DNA of 59,892 nucleotides from Polyangiaceae bacterium (GTDB taxonomy: Bacteria; Myxococcota_A; Polyangia; Polyangiales; Polyangiaceae): assembly GCA_013361525.1 (NCBI GenBank), contig JABFXY010000115.1, positions 1 to 59,892 on the forward strand. The letters are read 5' to 3'. A program made the position numbers and the translations under genes. Below are positions 24,021 to 31,615 of the stretch, piece by piece (position 1 is the first letter of the stretch; each line of letters opens with the position of its first letter). Under the pieces are notes generated by a model. It did no database searches, was not told where the DNA came from, and worked only from the letters and a program-made list of their open reading frames with translations.

Positions 24021-26457
24021 GCTCCGGACCGGAACGAATCACGAGCGAGCCTTTGGGAGATTGGCGCGGCGGCCAATCCGCTTGTAGCGCGCCGCCGCCC
24101 TTGAGCGCCGCCTGGAGCGGCGCGAGGCCGCTCGGGAGGCGAAAGCTGAAGACGAGGCGAACGCCGTCTTCGGGGCCTTCGGCCTTTGCGATGAAGTCGG
24201 CGGTAGAGACAGCAAGGCTCGACGCGAGGTGGGCCCACGCCCACCGTACGGCGAGCGCACCGACCTGCCGCTTCAACGCGCGCCGAGCAACCGCACGGAC
24301 CGAGCCGGCGAGCGCCCCGCCGCGATGGGTATCGCGCCCGCCCAGCCAACGGACGAGGCGTTTGCCGGGGCTTGATGCGACCGCCGCCCCTTTGCCCGCG
24401 AGCGCGCCGCGCAGGTCGGCGATGATCGCTCCTACCGGCATTCCCTTCTTGAGGCCGACGACGATACGCTGCGCGACGACCTCGCTCAGAAACATGCAGA
24501 CGCGAATTTCGTCCTTGGGGACATCGACCATGACGTGCAGATGACTCTCGCGTCCGAGCGGCCGCGCCGGCGCTTCGTCGACTTCCAAATAGTAGTAGCG
24601 TTGCCCAATCGACGGGTTCGACGGGTCGGTGTCCTCGTCGAGGGTACGCCCCATTCGCGGAGCGCCGAGCAGGAGCGAAGCCGCCTCCGGCGTGAGCGGG
24701 TGAATCTGCGACACGACCTCGGCCTCCGCCGACCCGAGCCCGCGGACTTGCTCGTGCAATGCAATACGCGCGAGTCGCGTCCTCGGAATGGCCTCGTACA
24801 AATGGACGCGCGCACGGACGGGCACGCTCGCGTCGATGCGCAGGCGGTCGCGGAGAAAGCTTGAGAGGACCGACCCGTCGAAGCCGCGCACCGCCGAGGC
24901 GGTCGCCGGTGAAATCACGATGTCGACGACTTTGCCGTATTTCTTGTAGAGGCGTTTTCCGCGTCGCGGCAAGTGCACCCAAGCGCCGCCCAGGTCTCCT
25001 TCGCGCAGCTCCGGCCGCACGAGCGAGGCCGGGAAGCTCGCTGCCGCCGAAGCTTGGAATGCCTCGTAAGCGAACGCCTCGAGCGCTTCCGGATTCTCGA
25101 GTATCGACTCCGGCAGCGCGGCGACGCGCCGCACGGTCTCTTCGACGGTGCTCGCAATGGCCTCCGCGACGACCGCGCGCTCGTCCGCTTCGTCGACCTC
25201 GGCTTGCAAAACGGTCTTGAGCCCGATGTCGGCGAGGATCTTCCCGAGGGCGGGGCCGTTTTGCTTGCCCACGAGCGGGCCGATGAGCTTCCCGATGAGA
25301 TCGCCGAGGAGGTTTACGACCTTTTGCCGGCCGATGACCTTGATACCCATGCGAACGGCCATGAGGATCGCGGGGACGAAGCTCTCGACCGCCGGGCCCA
25401 CGGAATCCTCACCATCGGCTTCGGACACCTGACGAACGAAGCGCGCCCGCGCTCTATCGAGATCGCGATGGGGATCGCGCGCCGCCAGCGCGGCCGTCGA
25501 AGCCCCGATTCGCACCTCGTGCTCGGTCGAATCGCCGACGAACATCACCTCGGCGATTCGCATGTCGAGCTCGTCCTGCGCTTGCGAAAGGTCGGGCGCC
25601 GTCGCCTCCGAAGGGGTCGGGGCGGTGGCTGGATCGACGGCGGCGTCGGCCGGTGCCGCGTCGGCGGGCGGCGTCGAGCCGGCCTGCGGAGCAGACGGGA
25701 TCGCCGACGCGGCAGCTGCCGCGATACCGCCGACGGCGCGCTTGGCCTTGTTGGCAAAAGAGTCGAGCAGCTTGCGCGCGAGCGGACGATACGCCTCGGG
25801 GACCTTGTCGAGGGCGAACTTCAAGACCTTCTCGAGGAGCGGTTTGACCAGCGGCTGGAGCTTGCTCAAAAGTGGTTTGAGCAGGAACGCTCCGGTCGCG
25901 ATCGAAAGGCCCTTTTTGGCGACCTTCGCGACATTGGAGACGACCTTCTTCAGCTTCTTCTTTAGCGCGCCGAGAAAGCGCTCGAACGAAGGCGCGGCCT
26001 GGGGCATGTGCACGCCCTCCAGGACTTCATGGATCACCGCCTCGGAGAGCGTGCTGGTATCCACATTTCCGAATGCCTCGGCGGCCTCTGCGATGTATGC
26101 CTCGGCGAGCGTCGAAAGTGGCGCGAAGTGCTCGCGCAACGTCGCTTCGGCGAGATCGTCCGTTTCGCTTTCCGCGTAGGGCTCCGCCGCCACGAGACTG
26201 CTCGCTTCGTCGACCAGTTGGTGGACGGCGTCTTCGAATGTCTCGTCGTGTATCTCCGCGAAGAAATCCGCATAGAGCTCGGACGTGGGGTCCGCGCCCC
26301 CTTCTTCGTCGGCCGAATAGGAGCTTACGAAGGGGCTCTCCGAAAACGGGCGGCTCGTCGAGCCTCCCGCCCTCGGCCCAGCCTCGCTCACATAAGAGTC
26401 CAGAAACGGCGATAGAGGCTTCGAACGCGATCCTTCCGCGGATCCTTGCCCTTGCAT
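24013..26457 (-). CDS. SPF-motif large helical protein with cationic amphipathic segments, 814 aa
   Basis: The first gene of the operon, with GGGGAG ahead of its ATG. The N-terminus carries two copies of the SPF motif: LSPFL at residues 15-19 and ESPFV at 40-44. Residues 50-150 are acidic and helical. Residues about 158-245 are strongly cationic and amphipathic, including FLGALKKKLKKVV and LLKPLLSKLQPLVKPLLEKV. An Ala/Pro linker covers 250-290. A second hydrophobic helical block, with VVNLLGDLIGKLIGPLVG, lies near 385-405. The last 350 residues contain beta-rich segments (YYYLEVDEAP, HLHVMVDVPKDEIRVCMFLS). No family is recognised and there is no signal peptide. A membrane-active role is possible but only inferred. 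Confidence 0.72.
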   Translation of the reverse strand: MQGQGSAEGSRSKPLSPFLDSYVSEAGPRAGGSTSRPFSESPFVSSYSADEEGGADPTSELYADFFAEIHDETFEDAVHQLVDEASSLVAAEPYAESETDDLAEATLREHFAPLSTLAEAYIAEAAEAFGNVDTSTLSEAVIHEVLEGVHMPQAAPSFERFLGALKKKLKKVVSNVAKVAKKGLSIATGAFLLKPLLSKLQPLVKPLLEKVLKFALDKVPEAYRPLARKLLDSFANKAKRAVGGIAAAAASAIPSAPQAGSTPPADAAPADAAVDPATAPTPSEATAPDLSQAQDELDMRIAEVMFVGDSTEHEVRIGASTAALAARDPHRDLDRARARFVRQVSEADGEDSVGPAVESFVPAILMAVRMGIKVIGRQKVVNLLGDLIGKLIGPLVGKQNGPALGKILADIGLKTVLQAEVDEADERAVVAEAIASTVEETVRRVAALPESILENPEALEAFAYEAFQASAAASFPASLVRPELREGDLGGAWVHLPRRGKRLYKKYGKVVDIVISPATASAVRGFDGSVLSSFLRDRLRIDASVPVRARVHLYEAIPRTRLARIALHEQVRGLGSAEAEVVSQIHPLTPEAASLLLGAPRMGRTLDEDTDPSNPSIGQRYYYLEVDEAPARPLGRESHLHVMVDVPKDEIRVCMFLSEVVAQRIVVGLKKGMPVGAIIADLRGALAGKGAAVASSPGKRLVRWLGGRDTHRGGALAGSVRAVARRALKRQVGALAVRWAWAHLASSLAVSTADFIAKAEGPEDGVRLVFSFRLPSGLAPLQAALKGGGALQADWPPRQSPKGSLVIRSGPEHD

Positions 26458-26506
26458 GGTCGTCTCCCCGGCGCACGCCCGCGCGCCTCACGCTTTCGCG
26501 ACTACG

Positions 26507-26531
26507 CGATTGCACGCGACTCGATTGCACG
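26507..26531 (-). promoter_or_regulatory. Direct repeat, possible operator for the amidase operon
   Basis: CGATTGCACG occurs at 26507-26516 and again at 26522-26531, with 15 bp between repeat starts. The nearest gene is the 814-aa protein, whose ATG is 50-75 bp away on the minus strand, a position typical of activator or repressor sites. Binding by any regulator is inference. Confidence 0.4.
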
Positions 26532-26809
26532 ACCCGGACCACCGTTTGGGAGAGCCAGTCTGACGAGAGCGTCAGCTACGGCATTAGGCGGGTCACGGGT
26601 TCTTCGAGCCGAATCGGCGGGGCCGCCGACGAGCGCCTGACGTTTCGTCGACCAACCAAGCGAACGCGCACCCCCGTCCGCAAGCAAACGCGAGGAAGCC
26701 GCTGCTGTTCGGCCCGACGGTGGGCCTCTGACGCCGGCGGCGGGGGGGACGGTGCAACGCTCGGGCGCGTGCACGCCACGTTGCGCAACCCGTTGCTTTC
26801 AGATCGCAC

Positions 26810-26838
26810 TTGAAAGCGATTTTCAGCTTCAATATTAG
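26810..26838 (+). promoter_or_regulatory. Sigma70-like promoter, probably leaderless
   Basis: TTGAAA at 26810-26815, a 17-bp spacer, then TATTAG at 26833-26838. A start site 6-7 bases downstream would fall at or next to the ATG at 26845. There is no Shine-Dalgarno sequence before that ATG. Confidence 0.5.
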
Positions 26839-26844
26839 TCGCGC

Positions 26845-27510
26845 ATGGTGACTAGAATCGGGCTCGGTGCGGCAGCCCTCATGCTGATGCTCCTCGGGTG
26901 CGCTGCGGGCGACACGCAGGAGACCAACGCGACCGACGACGACGGCACCTCACCTCCCCCGGAAGACCCGCCGACCGCGGAAGAGATCTTCGAGGATCGC
27001 TGCTCGAGCTGCCACGGCAGCGACGCCGAAGGTGGTGAGTCCGGGCCGCAGATTCTGTCGCCCGTGGTCGGCTACGCGACCTACGTCGTGCGCACCGGTC
27101 GGGGCGAGATGGGCTACCCGGCGCCCATGCAAGCGATGCCCGCGAACGTCCTCACCGAGGAGGCGCTCAGCGCGGTCATCGAGTACCTGCGCTCCGCGCC
27201 GAAGCCCGAAGACGGCCAGGGCCTGTACGTGCGCTTCTGCGGCAACTGCCACGGCAGCGACGCGCAAGGAGGCCGCGTCGGTGAAGGTCTCCTCGAGGCC
27301 GCGCACGAAGAGCCGGAGGAGTTCCTCGAGAAGGTGCGCGAGGGCGAGGGCGGGCAGGAGTACGGCAACCGCACCGAATACATGCCTTCCTGGCCGGTAT
27401 CCGAGCTCACCGACGAAGAGGTCGCAAAGATCGCGGCCTACGTCGCGACGCTGGGCACGCCGCCGCCCGACGACGGGGACGACGACGACGGCGAAGAAGA
27501 CGACGACTGA
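26845..27510 (+). CDS. Di-haem cytochrome c lipoprotein, 221 aa
   Basis: A lipoprotein leader ends in MLMLLGC. Two cytochrome c domains follow, with CSSCHGSDAEGG near residue 53 and CGNCHGSDAQGG near residue 132, each followed by a Met/Pro segment that could supply the axial ligand (MGYPAPMQAMP and YMPSWP). The C-terminus is a run of Asp and Glu after residue 210. It probably carries electrons in the periplasm or at the surface. No oxidase or reductase gene is adjacent. Confidence 0.85.
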   Translation: MVTRIGLGAAALMLMLLGCAAGDTQETNATDDDGTSPPPEDPPTAEEIFEDRCSSCHGSDAEGGESGPQILSPVVGYATYVVRTGRGEMGYPAPMQAMPANVLTEEALSAVIEYLRSAPKPEDGQGLYVRFCGNCHGSDAQGGRVGEGLLEAAHEEPEEFLEKVREGEGGQEYGNRTEYMPSWPVSELTDEEVAKIAAYVATLGTPPPDDGDDDDGEEDDD

Positions 27511-27513
27511 TCG

Positions 27514-28188
27514 CTACTTCACCAGAATCTGCAGGGCGGCCGAGCCGCTTCCCTGCGTCGCGCGCATGGTCACCGTCGCCGGCATCACGAACGGCAGCGG
27601 GCTCTTGAAGCAGTTGCCGCCGCCGCCGAGCTTCGCGGCTGGGCCGGTCGTGGTGTCTTTCGCGAGTAGCGCGGGCGGCATCGGCATGGCCGCCTGCGGC
27701 GACAGCGCCAGCTCGAGATCGAGCTCCTTGATGGTGTCGGAGACCGCGACGACCGAGAGGCACCGCCCCGGCTCGATCGGTAGCTCGAGCACCAGCGTAT
27801 CGCCCTGCTTGAACGCGGCCGCGTGAATCGACCCGAGCACCATCCCCGAACGCTCGCTCCCCACCAAACCACTCAACGCCACTTCCAGCGCGGGCTTCGT
27901 CGAGAGCGAGAACGGCGTGGCGGTGGATGTAGGCGACAACGTGACCGCTGGCGGCGTGGCGGGAGGCAACGCAGCCGCGGTTTGAGCGGCCGGCACCTGC
28001 GTCGCCACCGTGGGGGCGGCGGCCGATGTGCGCGCGCTGGGTGTCGCGTGCCCGGCCGTTTCCTCGGCGGTCGCCGAGGGCGGTGCGATCTCGACGTCGA
28101 CCGCGTCGCGCGGCGAGGGCTCCGACCCGCAAGCCGCGACGAATAACGAAGCAATCACGAGCGAGCGGCGCACCATGGTCGCCATCAT
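27514..28188 (-). CDS. Predicted lipoprotein, 224 aa
   Basis: MVRRSLVIASLFVAACGSEPS is a lipoprotein signal with lipobox VAAC, after ATG 28188 or 28176. A Thr/Ala/Pro-rich linker covers residues about 25-95. The mature domain contains beta strands (SGMVLGSIHAAAFKQGD, DTLVLELPIEPGRCLSVVAV) and two cysteines (GRC, GNC). No family is recognised. The frame open to 28566 upstream lacks a credible start and coding character. Confidence 0.7.
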   Translation of the reverse strand: MMATMVRRSLVIASLFVAACGSEPSPRDAVDVEIAPPSATAEETAGHATPSARTSAAAPTVATQVPAAQTAAALPPATPPAVTLSPTSTATPFSLSTKPALEVALSGLVGSERSGMVLGSIHAAAFKQGDTLVLELPIEPGRCLSVVAVSDTIKELDLELALSPQAAMPMPPALLAKDTTTGPAAKLGGGGNCFKSPLPFVMPATVTMRATQGSGSAALQILVK

Positions 28189-28373
28189 AGACGCTCGACC
28201 CGACGGACGAGTTCCTAGCCGGGAACAATCCTTCGGCGTCCCTGTCCGAGCCTCGAGCCACGCACCACGACCGCCGACGAAGGAATGCGTCGCGACCAAG
28301 CAGCGTACCGCTGTGCACCGGGGGCGGGGTGCGCCCGCCGCGTGCCAACCAAGCCATGACGAGGGAGATTCCC

Positions 28374-29507
28374 ATGCGCAGACACCAATGGATCGGTTTC
28401 GTCGCTCTCGGCCTCCTCGGAACCACCAATTGCGACGCCGATCGGCCCGATGCCGGCGAGCGCTATGTCCTTTTGGATACCGAGGCTCGCGAAGCTGGAT
28501 ATTCGATCTCGATCGACGGTCACGAGACGGACGCGGTATTGCCCACCCTGCTCGAAGACGGCGCACGGGTCAGCCTGCTCGGCCCGGATGGCAAGCAGGC
28601 GCTCGAGGTCGAGCCTGGTGAGCTCATCCATGTTCACGGCGCCGCGGCGGAGGTCGAATCATTGGATATCGGCGGGGAGATCGAGGCCGGAAAGATCGTT
28701 CTCGACGCGAAGAGCGATGTGGCGCACGAGCTCGCGCGCACGCTGAAGGCGGAGGTCGCCGATATGGACGACGGGCGCTTCGAGCTGCGCGGCGACGATC
28801 TATTGTCCAAGCTCGCCGACCTCGACGAATCGGGAGACGTCCGCGCCATCGAGCCGGTGCTCGTCGACCGCGAAGGCAACGAGGCGCGCAGCGTTCCGCG
28901 CGCAGAGGCGCCCACACACAAGGTGCTGACGCAGCCCATGCTCGTCGCCGACGAAGCGCTCTTGCAACACGTGGCAACGTGGAAATCGCTGTGGAACGAG
29001 ACGGTGACGTCGAACCGCCGCGCCGTATTCGACGAGGCGCTCGACCGCCGAGGTGTCCCGCCGGCCGTTACCTGCAGCGACCCGGTCGTCGGTACTTGGG
29101 TGTCACACGACTTTACCGTGGAGGACACCGAGCGGAACGATTGGACACTTCGCATCAGCGCGGCCCCCGGCAAGGCCGGCCGCTACGTCGGACAGATCCG
29201 CAATGACTCGTGGTACGGCGCCGAAAACGAGACCGAGAAATCGCCCTCGGCGTGCGTCGACAGCAACATGCATTACGTCGTGAACATGGTCGCCGAGGGC
29301 TCCCTGGACGAAAACGGCCAGCTCGACTTCCGCGGCACGTCCTGGAAGAACGAGCGAACCATCTGCGGCGAACCGCTCGAGCAGGGCGAATACAACCTCG
29401 ACCGGTTCACCGGTGCCTTGTCCGACTCGCGATTCGAATCCGTGAACAACGATGGCGGCCGAATGGTGGATCACCCGACCGCGTTCCGCCGGATAAGCTG
29501 CAAATAA
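28374..29507 (+). CDS. Exported protein of unknown function, 377 aa
   Basis: The ATG at 28374 has GGGAG 7 bases upstream. The N-terminus (MRRHQWIGFVALGLLGTTNC) is a signal peptide that may be lipidated, although TTNC is a poor lipobox. Residues 40-190 are acidic alpha/beta with no motif. Residues about 230-370 look like a compact beta domain with paired cysteines (VTCSDPVVGTWVSHDF, SACVDSNMHY, RTICGEPLEQG). No family is assigned. It ends directly against the stop of the convergent MYXO-CTERM gene. Confidence 0.68.
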   Translation: MRRHQWIGFVALGLLGTTNCDADRPDAGERYVLLDTEAREAGYSISIDGHETDAVLPTLLEDGARVSLLGPDGKQALEVEPGELIHVHGAAAEVESLDIGGEIEAGKIVLDAKSDVAHELARTLKAEVADMDDGRFELRGDDLLSKLADLDESGDVRAIEPVLVDREGNEARSVPRAEAPTHKVLTQPMLVADEALLQHVATWKSLWNETVTSNRRAVFDEALDRRGVPPAVTCSDPVVGTWVSHDFTVEDTERNDWTLRISAAPGKAGRYVGQIRNDSWYGAENETEKSPSACVDSNMHYVVNMVAEGSLDENGQLDFRGTSWKNERTICGEPLEQGEYNLDRFTGALSDSRFESVNNDGGRMVDHPTAFRRISCK

Positions 29508-30884
29508 TCAGAGACGGCGCCGTCTCGCCCGCAACAAACGGCCCGCTCCGAGCGCGATCGCAACCAATGCGATCGCGCTCGCTGCATTCGAAGTGCCCGC
29601 GCCCGCGCGACACGAGCACCCGTCGTCGCCGTCGGCATCACCGCCGTCCGTCGCAGCGCCCCCGGCACCACCTTGGCCGGAGCCTCCAGCGCCGCCACTA
29701 CCGTCTTCGCAGGTCTCCGTCTGGATCAATTGCTTCGTCATTCCCCACGGTGCTTCGCACACGTCGGCAATGGTGGTGCCTGCTTCGCAAGCGGGATCAG
29801 GCCCGCCGAGGCAATTCAAATGATGAATCGGCTCGAACGTGACGCCGCCGTCGGTGCTGCGACCGATCGTGAAGTCCGCGAGGGCCTCGCGCGCACACGC
29901 ATAGAGGTAGTCCGGCGTCCACGTGAGGCAGCGAACCCCCATATCGTTGATCTTCTCGAACGAGAGATCCGTGGTGCTCGCTTTCCAAATGCCGTCGATG
30001 TCCCCACCGACTCGAATTTCGCTTCCATCCGGTGAGAGCGCGAACCCGAGCAGCGCCCCCTCTCCCGTGAAAATCGGCTGCCACGTATTGCCCGCGTCGT
30101 GCGTTACGAGCAGCACGCCGGCCAGTGAAGCGAGGCGAACATAGAGGGTTTGGCTATCGTTCGGATCGATCGCGGCGATATAGGGGCCTGAGTCGTTGTC
30201 GCTGCCCTGGATGGGTTTGACTTCCCACGTTTGGCCGCCGTCGGCGGACACGGCCAGCGACCCGACGTAGTCGTTGCTCGCCACGACCCTGAAGCCGCTC
30301 ACGTAGAGGAGGTTCTCGTCGTCGGGTGCGGCGTCGAGGGTGAAGGCGAGGAAGTCGTTCGGGAGCGCAATCCCGAGCTGCGTCCAGGTGAGGGCCGAAT
30401 CCGTCGTCTTCCAAACGCGGGTATCGAATCCATTGCTGCCGATACCGTCGCTCGAGAGCGCAATGGCGCGGCTCGGGTCGCCCTTGATCGTCGAGACGTC
30501 GACGGTGAATCGATCCGTGAGCTCACCGCCGTAGAGGCCGACGTCACAGCCGTCGGGGCTCGTCACGACGAGACCGTCGAAGACGCCCGCGATCATCGCA
30601 TCGGATTCGACGAGCGCGATCGGCGGGTCGAGCACGCCGCCGTAGCTCGCCGCCTGCTCACAGGTCCAATGCCACGTCTGCCCGCCGTCGCGCGTTCGGA
30701 TGAACCCGTACGTCACCTGCACGGCGATCTGGTTCGGGTCGTTCGGGTGGACGACGAGCTGCTGTGCGTCCGGGAAGCGCCCATTGGCATGGGCAACCGC
30801 CGGAGCGGCGAGCGCCAGGGAAAACGTAATGGCACGAACGAGGGTGGAAGATCGCAACAAGGAGAGGTCTCGCATCGGGCTCAC
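29508..30884 (-). CDS. Secreted BNR-type beta-propeller with MYXO-CTERM anchor, 458 aa
   Basis: An N-terminal signal peptide (LVRAITFSLALAAPAVAHA) leads into repeated Asp-box/BNR-like units such as TRDGGQTWHW, SADGGQTWEVK and THDAGNTWQP. These propellers are typical of sialidase or HCF136-like folds. A Gly/Asp spacer precedes a MYXO-CTERM sorting signal: CSCRAG, a hydrophobic helix and RARRRR at the end. This signal is cleaved and the protein anchored at the cell surface in Myxococcota. GTG 30884 overlaps the upstream stop (GTGA); ATG 30875 is an alternative. It is the third gene of a three-gene operon. Confidence 0.82.
   Translation of the reverse strand: MSPMRDLSLLRSSTLVRAITFSLALAAPAVAHANGRFPDAQQLVVHPNDPNQIAVQVTYGFIRTRDGGQTWHWTCEQAASYGGVLDPPIALVESDAMIAGVFDGLVVTSPDGCDVGLYGGELTDRFTVDVSTIKGDPSRAIALSSDGIGSNGFDTRVWKTTDSALTWTQLGIALPNDFLAFTLDAAPDDENLLYVSGFRVVASNDYVGSLAVSADGGQTWEVKPIQGSDNDSGPYIAAIDPNDSQTLYVRLASLAGVLLVTHDAGNTWQPIFTGEGALLGFALSPDGSEIRVGGDIDGIWKASTTDLSFEKINDMGVRCLTWTPDYLYACAREALADFTIGRSTDGGVTFEPIHHLNCLGGPDPACEAGTTIADVCEAPWGMTKQLIQTETCEDGSGGAGGSGQGGAGGAATDGGDADGDDGCSCRAGAGTSNAASAIALVAIALGAGRLLRARRRRL
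29511..29526. terminator. 16-bp perfect palindrome at convergent gene ends
   Basis: GAGACGGC followed by GCCGTCTC lies just after the TAA of the plus-strand gene and inside the last codons of the minus-strand gene. No T-run follows on either strand. A bidirectional termination role is possible. Confidence 0.35.
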
Positions 30885-31615
30885 GGCTCCGGGACGCCGA
30901 GGTAGGTCAGGAGGTCCGCGAGATCTTCGTCGGACAGGGCCTCGAGTGAAAAGGGCGGCATCGTGCCGCCGTACCCGAGAAACCCTCCGTGACGAATCTT
31001 CTCCACGAAGACGAGGCGCCGGTCCTCGGCGTCGTAGTCGGGATCGGGATGGTCGGCGAGCGTCTCCTCCGGGAGGGTCGGCGCGTACGGAATCAGCCGC
31101 CCCGCCGCGGTCGTCTTCGCGCCGTGGCAGAACGCGCAGCCGTTTTCGTAGACGGCTTCGCCGCGGGAAGCGTCACCGCTCCCCGGGTCGACGACATCGC
31201 CGATCGTGAACGGCTGTGCCGACGCGTCCCCCGATTCTTCGAGCGACTCGAGGTACGCATAAATGGCGACGGCGTCGTCTTCGGTGCCGTCCCACGGCGC
31301 GTCCGCCGCCATGAAGTAGTAGAGGCAATTGTTGACCGAGCGGAGCAGCGTGTTCTCTTGGCCGCCCCAATACGAGGGTCGCAGCGTCGCCCCGGCGAGC
31401 GGCGCGCCGGGCAAATGGGCCGAGGCTTCGTCTTTCGTTTCGGCGTGGCAATCGCTGCACGAAAGTCGATTTTGCGCGGCATTCGCAATCGACGGATCGC
31501 TCGCGAGATCGCGCCCGTGATCGGCGGCCGTCACCTCGACGACGACGACCTCCGGGTCCGGACAAGCAGCGAGTAGGCCCGCGGCGAGCAGCGGGACGAG
31601 GGCCCAGGCCTTCAC
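30881..31615 (-). CDS. Di-haem cytochrome c lipoprotein, 244 aa
   Basis: GTG 31615 gives the leader VKAWALVPLLAAGLLAAC with lipobox LAAC. Haem-binding sites are CSDCHAETKDE near residue 53 and CAFCHGAKTTAAG near residue 160. Methionine in GGTMPPFSLEALSDEDL is a likely axial ligand of the second domain, and SDEDLADLLTYLG is the usual cytochrome c C-terminal helix. Its start overlaps the stop of the propeller lipoprotein and its stop overlaps the start of the BNR protein. The three are therefore very probably co-translated and function together. Confidence 0.86.
   Translation of the reverse strand: MKAWALVPLLAAGLLAACPDPEVVVVEVTAADHGRDLASDPSIANAAQNRLSCSDCHAETKDEASAHLPGAPLAGATLRPSYWGGQENTLLRSVNNCLYYFMAADAPWDGTEDDAVAIYAYLESLEESGDASAQPFTIGDVVDPGSGDASRGEAVYENGCAFCHGAKTTAAGRLIPYAPTLPEETLADHPDPDYDAEDRRLVFVEKIRHGGFLGYGGTMPPFSLEALSDEDLADLLTYLGVPEP

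Larger units (their letters stand above)
26458..26844. other. 387-bp divergent intergenic region
   Basis: The only gene-free stretch longer than 300 bp in the window. It separates the minus-strand amidase operon from the plus-strand cytochrome gene. It holds a pair of 10-bp direct repeats close to the operon start and a promoter-like sequence immediately before the cytochrome ATG, both listed separately. I see no credible small ORF, tRNA or inverted repeat in the rest. Confidence 0.6.

Noticed and set aside
16756..26457. Prophage or contractile injection system
   Set aside because: Lytic-type enzymes occur together, but there is no sheath, tube, baseplate, capsid, integrase or terminase, and base composition does not differ visibly from the surroundings.
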